Origin: Clostridia bacterium
GTDB lineage: Bacteria > Bacillota > Clostridia > Christensenellales > UBA1242
DNA: 64,000 nt
Reading direction: 5' to 3'
NCBI GenBank assembly: GCA_900767835.1
Contig: CAAGAO010000030.1
Span: 1 to 64,000, forward strand
The position numbers were made by a program, and so were the translations under genes. This document shows positions 45,652-55,609 of this stretch, one piece after another. The notes under the pieces are model-generated. The model saw nothing but the letters and a program-made list of their open reading frames with translations. It did no database searches and had not been told where the DNA came from. The stretch's first letter is position 1, and every line of letters begins with the position of its first letter.

Positions 45652-48351
45652 ATGACACTTGGTATAGTTCAAACAATTTGGAACGCATTTTTTGATTTGA
45701 TTAGTTCCACTTTAACCTTAGACATTATTTTTTATATTGGCGTAGGTTTTTTACTTTTAATGTCGCTATTCTTCTTCATAAAGGCTCGCACCTCTTATGA
45801 ATACAAACTCGACAAAACAGCCGATAGGCTTAATGATTGGCTTTATAGACATCAAACTATAACAGACCAAAACCTTGTTGAATTTAATAATATTATTAAA
45901 GACCGCAAATCTCCAAAAATATTACGCAAATATTGGCAACAATATATGTTATATCGTGACAAGGCTCCAAGCGAATATATGAGCACATATAATTGTATAG
46001 ACAAACCTTTAAAAACAAGCAGTTTTACATCAAGTATTAAAAACTTTTCTATGATTTATAAAATAACTGCACTTGTTACATTCTTCTTGTCTATGTTTTG
46101 TTTTGCAAGTCGTAACGACACAATTTTAACATATGTAACTCAATCTATGGTTGCATCTATTGTTATTTTATTCCTTGGTGTAGTTTTAACTCTTGCCTTA
46201 AGAGCAATGCAAAACTATAATCTTGCAACCTTGTATCAATCATTCAATGTATTTGCAAGATATATTGACAAGGCAAGCACATCTATTCCTAAATATGTTG
46301 ATTTTGAAATTCTATTTACAAAACAAGAAATTAATGATGGTATCCCAATTTTAGGCGAATACTTAGAAAAACGTGCTCGCCAAGAACAAGAAGAATTGGA
46401 AGAAGCACAAAGAAATGCTGTTGCACACGAAGAATATGATTTTTCTACCTCTGGTATTGATGGTTCACTTGTGTTAGAACGTGCTATGAAAGAGTCCGAA
46501 ACTTATCTTAATATTAAACAAAGACTTCTTACCGAAATTCAACAATTTGAATCTGAAATTGCAACTTTAAAGAAAAATTACGAAAATACTTCAAAAGACT
46601 ATCAACGTAAACTTCAAGCATCTAAAGAAAATATGGAAAGACTTCGTCAACAACAAGAAGAATCCACCAATCGTATTGAAGTTAACTATATTAGAAAACA
46701 ACAACAAGACGAAGTAAAAAAGCAAGAGCAATTAGAAAAAGACCAAGAAGATGCAACAAACAAATTTAATGCTGAAATTAACTCATTAAATGTTGAAATT
46801 GAAAAACGTAGAGCTGAACTTGAAAGCAAGAAAAAGGGTGTTCAAGAAGCAATGCTTAACGAATATCAAACATTCTCTACAAAACTTCACAAGAATATTT
46901 CAGACGAAGTCGAAAAAAGCAAAAACGAAAGCATACAACAAGTTAATATTGAAAAAGAACAATATGCTCAAGCAATTACTTATCTTAAAAATGAAGTTGA
47001 TAAGAGCAACGAATTGATTAAATCTAAAGACCAAACCATTGCAGAACTTGCAACTAAACTTCAAGAATATCTAGGCGGTAAATATGCCGAACAACAAACC
47101 GAAAAAACTGACGAAGAAGTAACCAATATCGAAACCGTAGATAAAACCCAAGAACAACCAGCAGAACAAGAGCCAGTACAAGAGCAAGAAATTGAACAAA
47201 CTCAAGAACAAGCAACTGAAGACGAAGAAGAAATGCAAGGTCATTATGACAAAAACGGATATTACTGGTTTAATAATGGAACATATTACGACAACAATAA
47301 TTTATATCACGACTTAGAAGGTAATGTTTTTGATGCTGACGGCAATGTTGTTGAAACTGGAATGCCAGTGGAAAAAGAAACTGAAGAAAATGCTCAAAAA
47401 GAACAAGAAGAAATAAAAGAAGAACCACAAGAAGAGCCACAAGAAGAAATAAAAGAAGAACCACAAGAAGAGCCACAAGAAGAAATAAAAGAAGGACCAC
47501 AAGAAGAGCCACAAGAAGAAACTAAGGCTGTAGAAGTAGAAGAAGAAAATATCGTAGAAAATTCAAAACAAGTTGACTCAGCAGCCGAAGAGCCAGAAAA
47601 GAAACCTGAAGAACAGGAAGTGGAAGAAGAACAACCTACCGAGCAAACCAAAGAAGAAAAACAAAACGAACAAACTCAAGAAAATGCTCCTTTAGAAGAG
47701 GGACAACCTGTTGAAGCAAAAGAACCAGTTGATGGTAAAAAAGATTTAAGCGGTAACTTTACTTACGAAGATGGCACTTATTACGATAAAGACAACTTAT
47801 ACCATAACAAAGACGGCAAAGTATTTAACACTGAAGGTGTGGAAGTTAAACTAGAAGAAAAGCAAGCTGAAAATAAAGAAGAACAACCAACAGAAGAAAA
47901 ACCAAAACGCAAAGCAGGACGCCCTAGAAAAGAGAACATTGAAGGTGTAGAGGACAAGCCTAAACGCAAAGTAGGCAGACCTAAAAAAGAAAAGACTGAG
48001 GTTGTAGAGGACAAACCTAAACGTAAAGCCGGTCGTCCTAAAAAAGAAAAGACTGAAGTTGTAGAGGACAAACCTAAACGCAAAGCTGGTCGTCCTAAAA
48101 AAGTCAAAGAGGAAGTTGTAGAAGAAAAACCAAAACGCAAAGTTGGCAGACCTAAAAAAGCAATAACCGAAAAACAACCAAACACAAAACGCAAAGTTGG
48201 CAGACCTAAAAAAGAACAACCAGCAGAAGAAAAACCAAAACGCAAAGCAGGACGTCCTAAAAAAACCGACGTTAATGACCAAAGTGCAAAACTTTTACAA
48301 CAATTAGGTCAATCATTATTAAATATAACTGCTAATAACAATAACGAGTAG
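45652..48351 (+). CDS. Membrane-anchored coiled-coil protein with seven AT-hooks
   Basis: An 899-residue protein of unusual architecture. Hydrophobic helices lie at about residues 20-42 and 138-185. A long coiled coil follows (about 240-475, many Glu/Gln/Lys). Next are acidic repeats (EEPQEEPQEEIK three times) and two copies of a 40-residue unit around GTYYD...NLYHD...G.VF (about 530-570 and 697-737). The tail (about 748-873) holds seven AT-hook motifs of the form KPKRKAGRPKK. AT-hooks bind the minor groove of AT-rich DNA. The domain order suggests a membrane-tethered DNA-binding protein, perhaps a nucleoid anchor. The gene has AGGAG before the ATG and a terminator after. The family is not known to me. 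Confidence 0.85.
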   Translation: MTLGIVQTIWNAFFDLISSTLTLDIIFYIGVGFLLLMSLFFFIKARTSYEYKLDKTADRLNDWLYRHQTITDQNLVEFNNIIKDRKSPKILRKYWQQYMLYRDKAPSEYMSTYNCIDKPLKTSSFTSSIKNFSMIYKITALVTFFLSMFCFASRNDTILTYVTQSMVASIVILFLGVVLTLALRAMQNYNLATLYQSFNVFARYIDKASTSIPKYVDFEILFTKQEINDGIPILGEYLEKRARQEQEELEEAQRNAVAHEEYDFSTSGIDGSLVLERAMKESETYLNIKQRLLTEIQQFESEIATLKKNYENTSKDYQRKLQASKENMERLRQQQEESTNRIEVNYIRKQQQDEVKKQEQLEKDQEDATNKFNAEINSLNVEIEKRRAELESKKKGVQEAMLNEYQTFSTKLHKNISDEVEKSKNESIQQVNIEKEQYAQAITYLKNEVDKSNELIKSKDQTIAELATKLQEYLGGKYAEQQTEKTDEEVTNIETVDKTQEQPAEQEPVQEQEIEQTQEQATEDEEEMQGHYDKNGYYWFNNGTYYDNNNLYHDLEGNVFDADGNVVETGMPVEKETEENAQKEQEEIKEEPQEEPQEEIKEEPQEEPQEEIKEGPQEEPQEETKAVEVEEENIVENSKQVDSAAEEPEKKPEEQEVEEEQPTEQTKEEKQNEQTQENAPLEEGQPVEAKEPVDGKKDLSGNFTYEDGTYYDKDNLYHNKDGKVFNTEGVEVKLEEKQAENKEEQPTEEKPKRKAGRPRKENIEGVEDKPKRKVGRPKKEKTEVVEDKPKRKAGRPKKEKTEVVEDKPKRKAGRPKKVKEEVVEEKPKRKVGRPKKAITEKQPNTKRKVGRPKKEQPAEEKPKRKAGRPKKTDVNDQSAKLLQQLGQSLLNITANNNNE

Positions 48352-48363
48352 TTTAACATATTA

Positions 48364-48417
48364 GAAAAGCTGTAAAGAAGTTTAATTTTAAATAATTTCT
48401 TTACAGTTTTTCTTTAA
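48364..48417 (+). terminator. Terminator of the AT-hook gene
   Basis: CTGTAAAGAA pairs with TTCTTTACAG, followed by a T-rich tail. Confidence 0.75.
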
Positions 48418-48900
48418 ATATCAAGCAAAACCAACAATGTAATGTTACAATATAATCAAAATAAATTTTACACAGCATAAACTATTTAATACTTAAAAAT
48501 GCTATATATAAAAATACAAAAATCAATATCATTTTACTACAATGTGTTAAATAATTTAATTGTTACAAGAAGTAAATATGAATAAAATATGTCAAAGTTG
48601 CGTTATGATAATTATAGAAAATGAGTAATAAAACATAAACTAAGATATAATTATAAATAACGATTATTACAAAATAACGATTATTACAAATATTGTTATA
48701 ATAATGCCAAAAATATTGATAAATAGATAATAATACATACATTGAAATATGTTCACGATATGGCTATCAAGTAAATATGCCCAATGACGAAATGAAAGTA
48801 TCTTGCACAAAATTATAACCAACTTTAAAAAGATGGGCAAAACCAAAATAAAAAATAATAATTTCAAAATCAATCTAACATAATTAACTATTATTAAGAT
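48418..48900. other. Intergenic stretch, nothing firm
   Basis: AT-rich DNA with a 17-bp direct repeat (AATAACGATTATTACAA twice, about 48657-48690). A 68-codon hydrophobic frame on the minus strand (48667-48873) has only a TTG start and no ribosome site, so it is not called. Confidence 0.4.
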
Positions 48901-48956
48901 TGATTTTATTTACTTTTAGTGTTATACTAAAACTACAATTATTAAAGGAGGTTGCA

Positions 48957-50186
48957 ATGGACGAATTTGATAATGAATCAAATCAGCAAGCCGAAAAAAT
49001 GGGTAGTAAACTCAAACAAACCGCAAAAAAGGCTGGAAACAAAGTAAAAAGTGCAGTAGCCAACTCTGCAAGAGTCGCCACAAAAGTAATGAAAAATCCA
49101 CTCTTTTGGAAAGCACTTTTAATTGTTGGTTGCATTTTTCTTGCAGTATTCTTTATTATCGTTATAATTGAGGTGATTGCAAGTGCCTTTTCATTTAATC
49201 CATTCAACCCAGTTAATGGCACTTTGAGGTCTGTTTTTGGTATTCAAAGCGACAAATTTTATGGTGCTAGAATGATATATGAAGATGACGAAACTGCCAA
49301 CGCAGAAATTAAAGATATCTATCTTAAATTTACACAAAACATAATAATTGACATCAATAACGATGATGCAAAAGTTAGTATAGATACAACAACTCACAAC
49401 AATAATCAAATTACAATTTTGGTCACAAATTTTGCAAAACAATTAGCCCTAAACACAAATCCAACCGCAAATGTAAACACTTTAGATGACAGTTTAAATA
49501 TAATCACACATTACGGGTTTAATGACTCTGAGGCAAGTATAGTGTTTAACTCTATTGCAAGCGACATAAAAGATAACGGACTTACAACAACAGAAAAAAC
49601 AGAATTAACCGAAAAAATGCAAAATGCATATTCAAATGAAAAGTATTCAATAATTAAAAAAATATTGCCAAAAATAACAATTAAAGATAAGTTATTTACA
49701 GGAAATAACACTGAACTTGAAGAACTCACTAGAGAAAAATATTTAGGCTATGTATTTATGCCAAAAGATAATGTAACTTTTAAAACTTTATCTTTTAGAT
49801 TTGTTGTAACTCAAGACCACACCGCTGAAGTCGAATTAAAACATTACACACAAAGCGGAATACAAACAATAAAAGAAAAAACAACAGTAGACAATTCTTG
49901 GTACAATGTCGACACCGAAGAATTTACCGATTATGAAGTAACTAATCTTAGTGAAAATGTAACACCATTTACAGCAATAAACACCGCGAATATTCAGGAA
50001 CTTGCTGACGGTGTAAGTATTTATTACTTGCTTGCAAATAACCTATATAGCACTTATTTTAAGGCTTTTGAAGGCGAATATACGGGGCAAAATTTATTAG
50101 AAAATATCAACTCCGACAATTATATTTACTTGCAATGTTCGAATGACGGAGCCTTTAATTTAGCCGAATATGTTACCGAATATTAA
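48957..50186 (+). CDS. Single-pass membrane protein next to T4SS-like genes
   Basis: A 409-residue protein: basic, lysine/alanine-rich cytoplasmic N-terminus (about 1-50), one strong membrane helix (about 53-80), then a large extracytoplasmic domain of mixed structure with no recognised family. The start is the ATG at 48957, seven bases after AAAGGAGG; its promoter has an extended -10 TGTTATACT at about 48920, the same form as that of the AT-hook gene. It converges with the VirB6-like gene. A role as a scaffold or wall-active component of a secretion apparatus is a guess from context. Confidence 0.65.
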   Translation: MDEFDNESNQQAEKMGSKLKQTAKKAGNKVKSAVANSARVATKVMKNPLFWKALLIVGCIFLAVFFIIVIIEVIASAFSFNPFNPVNGTLRSVFGIQSDKFYGARMIYEDDETANAEIKDIYLKFTQNIIIDINNDDAKVSIDTTTHNNNQITILVTNFAKQLALNTNPTANVNTLDDSLNIITHYGFNDSEASIVFNSIASDIKDNGLTTTEKTELTEKMQNAYSNEKYSIIKKILPKITIKDKLFTGNNTELEELTREKYLGYVFMPKDNVTFKTLSFRFVVTQDHTAEVELKHYTQSGIQTIKEKTTVDNSWYNVDTEEFTDYEVTNLSENVTPFTAINTANIQELADGVSIYYLLANNLYSTYFKAFEGEYTGQNLLENINSDNYIYLQCSNDGAFNLAEYVTEY

Positions 50187-50202
50187 TTTTATGTAAAAAA
50201 TA

Positions 50203-50244
50203 AAAAATATGATTTAACCTTGAAAGGTTAAATCATATTTTTTG
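50203..50244. terminator. Bidirectional terminator between convergent genes
   Basis: AAAAATATGATTTAACCTT pairs fully with AGGTTAAATCATATTTTT around a three-base loop, with A- and T-runs on both sides. Confidence 0.95.
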
Positions 50245-50302
50245 TAAATAAACCATAACATTAAATAGGTAAGTATCAAATGCAAACTATTTGCATTTTT
50301 AA

Positions 50303-52588
50303 TTATTTAATTTTGTTTTTATTCATTATGTCTTTTATTTGGTCTGAAAGTGGAAGAACAGATGCAACATTTCCAATATTGCCAGATGCTCTTTTAATTT
50401 CACCGTCAGCATGTTTAACTACGCCACCAGCAGCCCTTGCAATTCTTTGCTTAGTTTTACTACTTTCAAGTTTCTTGTTAAGTCTTTCAACTTCTTTCTT
50501 ATTGTCTTCAAAGGCTTTATCTCTAGCAGTTTTAAGTTTTGATTGTTCTTCTTTAACTGCTTTAATTTTAGCGTCTGCAGATGTCCTTCTTTCATCAAGA
50601 CCTGTTTGCCCTTGACGGAACATAGATGCAAGTTGTGCTTTTCTTGCTTCATTTTCGGTATTAGAAAGACTTGTATCATATTTGTAATAACTATCCATTT
50701 TCTTAGCATCATCTTTTGCATACATTTCATCAAGTACTTGTTTTCTAAATGCTGAATCATTTTTAACTTTATCTTGGAAATCCATAACTTCTTGAGATGA
50801 ATTCTTCTTGCCAACAAAATGCGATTTTTTATATGCTTTAATCATTGCATTATCATTATCTTGAGTACGAGCAGTAAAGCCTCCAGTTGCATTTGTAAAT
50901 TCATTAAATGATGCTTGGTCAGCATTAATTGAATCTAGTTCGCTTTGATTTGTAGCCATTTGATTTGCCCAAGATTCTTCTTGTGCATCAAACTCTTTAG
51001 TCTGCTTATCGTAATCTTTACCAGTTTGATTAATCTTCTTATTAATACGGTCTCTTTGTGATGCAGAATGTGCTCTTGCCATAAAGCCAGCAGCCTTTCC
51101 AATACCTCTAGCAGGAAGAGTAATAGGCATTGCGGCAAGACGAGCAGCACTTAGGGTTGTGTTTACACCTTTTGCAAAATTACCAGATATTGCATCTGCA
51201 GTTTTACCCACTGCTTCATAATTTCCTGAATCTCCAGTGAATAATTTAGCAAATGCTTTGTTTAATGAGTCTACCGCATTAAAGGCAGCCATTAAGAAGA
51301 ATGTTGTTATAATATAATCAATGAATGGAATATTGAATAATTTGATTGTTTGCCAAATTGCAATAATAGGAGAAACTAAGTTTAATGTTCCAACCATTAT
51401 AGAAAGCAATATAAATTTGGTTATAAACATTCCCCTCCAAGACTCTAACGACTTACCACCATCAAGTGGCATAAGGGAAGTAGAAATTGGAGCAACAACA
51501 AACAAACCAATAACTTCGAAGAATCTTTGCATTAAATATAGTACAAAACTAAAATACAATTTACCAATAGTCATGGTTGCAATAAATGCAATTATGTAAT
51601 TAAATGTCCACAAATCGTAGAAGTAATAAACCGCATTAACATTATATTTACTTAAACTACTAATATTGTTATATTGCCAAGTTCCAATTGTAATAAAATC
51701 ACAATCTGGATAAAATTCTTTTATTATATTCTTATTTAACGAAGTTGTATCTTTTAGTTTAGCATTTATAGCAAAACCAGTGTCAATTATATCTCCAGCA
51801 GAATTTGCGTCATTAAAGTTACCTAAGAAGCCTAAAGTGTTATCATTTTTTAACACTTTATAATATTCCTCATTGTTTCTAATTCTATTACACCCATACG
51901 CACACGCTTTAAACACAATTCCACTAAAAGGCTCTGTAGTAGTAGGAATATGTAGACCAAAAATTTCATAAGCCATATAGGAATCTTGTTTGTTTTTTAA
52001 TACATCTTCATTAAAAGCAGCAGAACCAGAGTTACTATCTTCTACCGCATTCCATTGTGCATAATAAGTAGAGACCTCAGATTGTGTAGATGTAGGCTGA
52101 GTTGTGACGGTATTTACAACACCAACCAAAGCATTAAATAAGAACATACCTACTAAGCAAGAAACCGGAACAATTGCAAAAGAGAAAATTGCTTTAAAGA
52201 AATTCTTAACAACTCCCGATTTAGAATTTCCTTTTTCTTTGTCTGGGTTATATTCTAATCTTAAAAGTGCAATTATCGAAGTGATAATCAACATAAACAC
52301 GCCTAAGATAATTAGTGACCAAAATATAGTCTTTATTGCAGGATATTTAGAACTAAACAAAGCATCGATAATTATTTTATAAACCGAATCCCCAACATAT
52401 GGGTCTGTCTCACCAACAATTGTAATAGATTCAAGTCCTGCTAGTTTTCTAAATGCTAGTTGACATAAGTCAATTACTGATAACACACACGACACAATAA
52501 AGTAAAGAAATTTAGGCATAATTGTCAACAAACTCTTTATAGCATCCATAATTGCGTCGCCAACTGCCCCCAAAAGCATTGCGTTCAT
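50303..52588 (-). CDS. VirB6/TrbL-like membrane protein (Mbov_0396-like)
   Basis: A 761-residue polytopic membrane protein. Helices are seen at about 15-45, 95-120, 140-165 and several between 330 and 460; a large extracytoplasmic loop lies at 165-330; the last 230 residues are a charged cytoplasmic coiled coil. The layout and the FEVIGLFVVAPISTSLMPLDGG segment resemble inner-membrane proteins of the VirB6/TrbL class from Gram-positive conjugative systems, such as the Mbov_0396 family of mycoplasma ICEs. The ATG at 52588 after AAAGGAG is chosen. The pilin-like gene lies upstream. No VirB4, VirD4 or relaxase gene is in the window. Confidence 0.65.
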   Translation of the reverse strand: MNAMLLGAVGDAIMDAIKSLLTIMPKFLYFIVSCVLSVIDLCQLAFRKLAGLESITIVGETDPYVGDSVYKIIIDALFSSKYPAIKTIFWSLIILGVFMLIITSIIALLRLEYNPDKEKGNSKSGVVKNFFKAIFSFAIVPVSCLVGMFLFNALVGVVNTVTTQPTSTQSEVSTYYAQWNAVEDSNSGSAAFNEDVLKNKQDSYMAYEIFGLHIPTTTEPFSGIVFKACAYGCNRIRNNEEYYKVLKNDNTLGFLGNFNDANSAGDIIDTGFAINAKLKDTTSLNKNIIKEFYPDCDFITIGTWQYNNISSLSKYNVNAVYYFYDLWTFNYIIAFIATMTIGKLYFSFVLYLMQRFFEVIGLFVVAPISTSLMPLDGGKSLESWRGMFITKFILLSIMVGTLNLVSPIIAIWQTIKLFNIPFIDYIITTFFLMAAFNAVDSLNKAFAKLFTGDSGNYEAVGKTADAISGNFAKGVNTTLSAARLAAMPITLPARGIGKAAGFMARAHSASQRDRINKKINQTGKDYDKQTKEFDAQEESWANQMATNQSELDSINADQASFNEFTNATGGFTARTQDNDNAMIKAYKKSHFVGKKNSSQEVMDFQDKVKNDSAFRKQVLDEMYAKDDAKKMDSYYKYDTSLSNTENEARKAQLASMFRQGQTGLDERRTSADAKIKAVKEEQSKLKTARDKAFEDNKKEVERLNKKLESSKTKQRIARAAGGVVKHADGEIKRASGNIGNVASVLPLSDQIKDIMNKNKIK

Positions 52589-52883
52589 AATTAGAAATCT
52601 CCTTTTTATACTTTTAGTATACCAAAAACCAATAAATTTGTACATAGTTTTTTGTAAAATAATTAAATAATATTTAATTAATATTTCTACGCTTAGTTGA
52701 AAAGCAGTTAAATGCTAAACATTTTAAAATGGAATAAGCATAAACTAAAATCAATGCTTAATAAAAACATTTCGTAAAATAGTATTAAATAATTTAAAAG
52801 TCTTAGTATTCATAAACTTAAGAAACCATAGTTAAAATTATAAAAAATAAGGCATGTTTAACTTTTTCATTTTCTTGATATTA

Positions 52884-52916
52884 CAAAAAAGACCTTTGAT
52901 TTAAAGGTCTTTTTAC
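52884..52916 (-). terminator. Terminator after the pilin-like gene
   Basis: On the minus strand AAAGACCTTT and AAAGGTCTTT pair around AAATC, followed by a T-run. It separates the pilin-like gene from the VirB6-like gene, which may have its own promoter (TGGTATACT near 52618). Confidence 0.85.
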
Positions 52917-52941
52917 TTACTACTAATTTGATTGTTTATAA

Positions 52942-53295
52942 TTATTCAGCAGCAGGAATCCAACGTGGTAACATAGTTCCAACAAATAATTTCAACAACA
53001 ATACTAAGCCTACAGAAATTGCCATACCGATTAAAACATTGATAACGCGTTTTTTTGCTTCTTCGCGTTTTTCAGTAGAATCTGCTCTTGCCATTTGAAC
53101 ACCTAAAACAATAGAATAAATTGTTCCAGCAGCGGCAACTAAAATAACTAGTGGCCAAGTTGCAGCATTGATAACATCAGTAATATCATATACCCAGTTA
53201 AAATCGCCCAAATCTTTTTCATCACCAGTAGGATCACGAAGTGGGACAATATATTTTGCCATAAATGTACAAACCTTTGCTAAAATTAAATTCAT
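52942..53295 (-). CDS. Pilin-like small membrane protein (VirB2/Mbov_0395-like)
   Basis: A 117-residue protein with two hydrophobic helices (about 45-67 and 86-107) joined by a short basic loop (ARADSTEKREEAKKR), the form of VirB2/TrbC-like pilins and of the Mbov_0395 family. It begins with a short hydrophobic segment. TTGGAGG precedes the ATG. Its strong terminator implies a separate, perhaps abundant transcript, as expected for a major subunit. It is upstream of the VirB6-like gene on the same strand. Confidence 0.65.
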   Translation of the reverse strand: MNLILAKVCTFMAKYIVPLRDPTGDEKDLGDFNWVYDITDVINAATWPLVILVAAAGTIYSIVLGVQMARADSTEKREEAKKRVINVLIGMAISVGLVLLLKLFVGTMLPRWIPAAE

Positions 53296-53698
53296 AATAA
53301 ACCTCCAAATTATTTAATTTTATCTTTTGCAGAAATATTTTTAATATTCCCACTAAATTGTTTACATTCATATATTATCATATTATTTTTTTAAATGCAA
53401 AACAATTTTTAATATTTTTCAATATTTTTTTAAAAATATTTATTTTTTTATTTTTCTATGCTAATTAAAACTTATTTTTTACTAAAATATGTAGCATAAT
53501 TATTAAATTATTAATAAATAATAATATATCATAAATTAAATCATTCATTTTTATTTTTAAATATTGAATCTTTACGCGAATTTAATTTCAAAATATCTAG
53601 TTTTTGCGTTTTACAGTAATTATCAACCATTAGACTTAAAAAATATTTGTTTATTATTTTAATATATGTTATCATTTTACCAAAAGAAGGTAATAACT
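53296..53698. other. Divergent promoter region
   Basis: Very AT-rich gap between the pilin-like gene and the propeller-like gene. TTGTTT-N17-TATCAT at about 53649-53677 is a possible promoter for the latter. No gene or RNA was recognised. Confidence 0.4.
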
Positions 53699-54685
53699 AT
53701 GACAAAAACAACGGCAAAAAAAAGAATAATTTCAACTTGTTCAATTATACTAATATTATTATTACTTATAGGAGTTGTCCTTATTTATTATTTTGGAAAA
53801 AGATATGATTTTTATAATTATTCAACCGCCGAAGTTCAAATACCAGGACTTCAAGACGGATTCATTCCCCAAGGGCTATGCAACATAGATAACACTAACG
53901 GGTATTTAATTAGCGGATATATGAAAGATAGCCAAAAAAATTCTCGCATATATTATGTAAACAAAGACGGCACTTGCAAATATATCACAATTGACACTCT
54001 TGACACCAATTTGAATAAAGGACATTTCGGGGGAGTGGCTATGTACGAAAATATGGTATGGCTTGTATCTGATGGATACTTATTCAATTTTACTTTAGAA
54101 AATATTGTAAACGCAGAAAATTCAACAACCATTACCGCAATAAGTATTTTTAATACTCAAATAAACACTGACTTTTGCTATGCCAAAGACGGGCTATTAT
54201 ATATTGGCGAATTTTACAAAGCAAAAAAATACGAAGTTGATAAAGCGCACTATGTAAAAATAAGTGACACCGAAATAAACCACGGAATTACGCTTTGTTA
54301 TAATATAGACACCAACAAGGAAAATGGACTAGCAAGTACAAAACCAATAAAAGCAATTTCAGTTCCAGACCAAGCACAAGGAATGTGCATAACTGATAGT
54401 GGCAAATATGTAATATCAACATCTTACTCTTTACCTGATTCTCAAATTTATGTTTACAGTACACCAGAAATAGCCAAAAACAAAATAACAATAAATGGTA
54501 ATGAATTAGATTTATTTGTCTTGTCAAATGACATTTTAGAAAAAAACATTGTCGCACCTTGTATGAGCGAGGGTATAGATTACGAAAACGGCAGAGTCCA
54601 TATTCTTTTTGAAAACGCTTGCAAAAAATACAAATTTTTCACTAGGGTAAGAGAAAAAAACGTACAAAGCGTAGAAGTAAAATAG
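53699..54685 (+). CDS. Membrane-anchored propeller-like extracellular protein
   Basis: A 328-residue protein with a basic N-terminus, one membrane helix (about 10-32) and an extracytoplasmic domain made of repeated beta strands (QIPGLQDGFIPQGLC, GYLISGYM, GHFGGVAMYENMVWLVSDG, QAQGMCITDSGKYVIST), which looks like a beta-propeller related to the YncE/SMP-30-like superfamily. No catalytic assignment can be made. The ATG at 53699 after AGAAGG is the start. Terminator shared with yajC follows. Confidence 0.7.
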   Translation: MTKTTAKKRIISTCSIILILLLLIGVVLIYYFGKRYDFYNYSTAEVQIPGLQDGFIPQGLCNIDNTNGYLISGYMKDSQKNSRIYYVNKDGTCKYITIDTLDTNLNKGHFGGVAMYENMVWLVSDGYLFNFTLENIVNAENSTTITAISIFNTQINTDFCYAKDGLLYIGEFYKAKKYEVDKAHYVKISDTEINHGITLCYNIDTNKENGLASTKPIKAISVPDQAQGMCITDSGKYVISTSYSLPDSQIYVYSTPEIAKNKITINGNELDLFVLSNDILEKNIVAPCMSEGIDYENGRVHILFENACKKYKFFTRVREKNVQSVEVK

Positions 54686-54802
54686 AGTTTTAAAAATTTT
54701 CTTTAATAAATGTTTAGAATTAAAAAAATAAAACAATAATCTTATCTGTCAACTTCCCAAATAAAAAAATTTTGTTCGAGTTGTTTTATTATTACTTAAA
54801 AA

Positions 54803-54834
54803 AAGTCGCAACCATATGCGACTTTTATATTTAC
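54803..54834. terminator. Bidirectional terminator before yajC end
   Basis: AAAAGTCGCA pairs with TGCGACTTTT around ACCATA, flanked by A- and T-runs. Confidence 0.85.
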
Positions 54835-54850
54835 AGACAAACTTTAATAT

Positions 54851-55306
54851 CTATTTATTTTTCTTTTTAGATTTTTTCTTTGGTTGTTGTTCTTCTTTTG
54901 GTTGTTCTTCGGCTATTTTTTCTTCTTTCTGCTCAGCATCTTCAACTTTTTCGTTTACAACTGGTTCTGTTTTTACTTCTTCTTTTACTGGAGTTTCCTC
55001 AACCTCTTTTTTAGGTTCGTCAGCAACAAGCGTTTTTTCATCTTTACCAGCAATATAGCGCATATCTAACTCAACATCAACTTTGTTTGTGTTTCCTATC
55101 TCAAGCACACAAACCTTACCATAAGTTGTGTTGTAGATGCGTTTAATCTTACCATAAATTCCTATATGTGTAATAACCTTATCACCAACTTGAAAAGAAT
55201 TCAAAAGTTCCAAACTTTGTTTCTCTTGTTTCTTTTGTCGCCCCATCAGAACAACATACATTACAACAAGCACGCCTAGAACAATTACCCAATAATACCA
55301 TGCCAT
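54851..55306 (-). CDS. yajC: Preprotein translocase subunit YajC, acidic tail
   Basis: A 151-residue Sec accessory protein. It has one N-terminal membrane helix (WVIVLGVLVVMYVVL), the GRQKKQEK turn, and the typical LLNSFQVGDKVITHIGIYGKIKRI and VLEIGN domain. After residue 90 there is a long Glu/Lys/Pro tail ending KKKSKKKNK, longer than in most YajC proteins. TAAGGAG precedes the ATG. tgt or secDF genes, its usual neighbours, are not here. Confidence 0.93.
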   Translation of the reverse strand: MAWYYWVIVLGVLVVMYVVLMGRQKKQEKQSLELLNSFQVGDKVITHIGIYGKIKRIYNTTYGKVCVLEIGNTNKVDVELDMRYIAGKDEKTLVADEPKKEVEETPVKEEVKTEPVVNEKVEDAEQKEEKIAEEQPKEEQQPKKKSKKKNK

Positions 55307-55609
55307 AAAATTATCTCCTTAAATAAAGTATATGTAAGTGTAACATTTTATATCAAAATTAACAAACAAAAAATTAAGTTTTATATATAATTTTTGTTGA
55401 AAAATAAAATAATTTATTTAAAATCAACACTTTGTCTAATTTTTATTTGCAAATATATTTTATTTTGTTTAAAATTACTATATTGTAATTTAAAATGAAT
55501 AAAGATTTTAAAATCTCTTTTTATAAGTGTTAATCAATCTTCATTCAACATATAAAAATTAATATTAAAAAAATAATTAAATTTAAATATAAAGGAATAT
55601 AATACCATA
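55307..55609. other. Intergenic stretch, nothing firm
   Basis: Divergent gap between yajC and the lipoprotein gene, very AT-rich. TATAAT lies six bases before the lipoprotein ATG, but an AAAGGA is also present; no convincing -35 is seen. Confidence 0.4.

Noticed and set aside
47270..48282. Long minus-strand ORFs opposite the AT-hook gene
   Set aside because: They are mirror frames of the repetitive Glu/Lys/Pro coding sequence and have no start signals.
48667..48873. 68-residue hydrophobic minus-strand ORF
   Set aside because: TTG start, no ribosome site, and AT-rich low-complexity DNA with a direct repeat; hydrophobic frames are common by chance in such DNA.
45652..53295. A complete integrative conjugative element
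   Set aside because: No integrase, relaxase, VirB4/VirD4 ATPase or attachment repeats were found, and both flanks are core genes.
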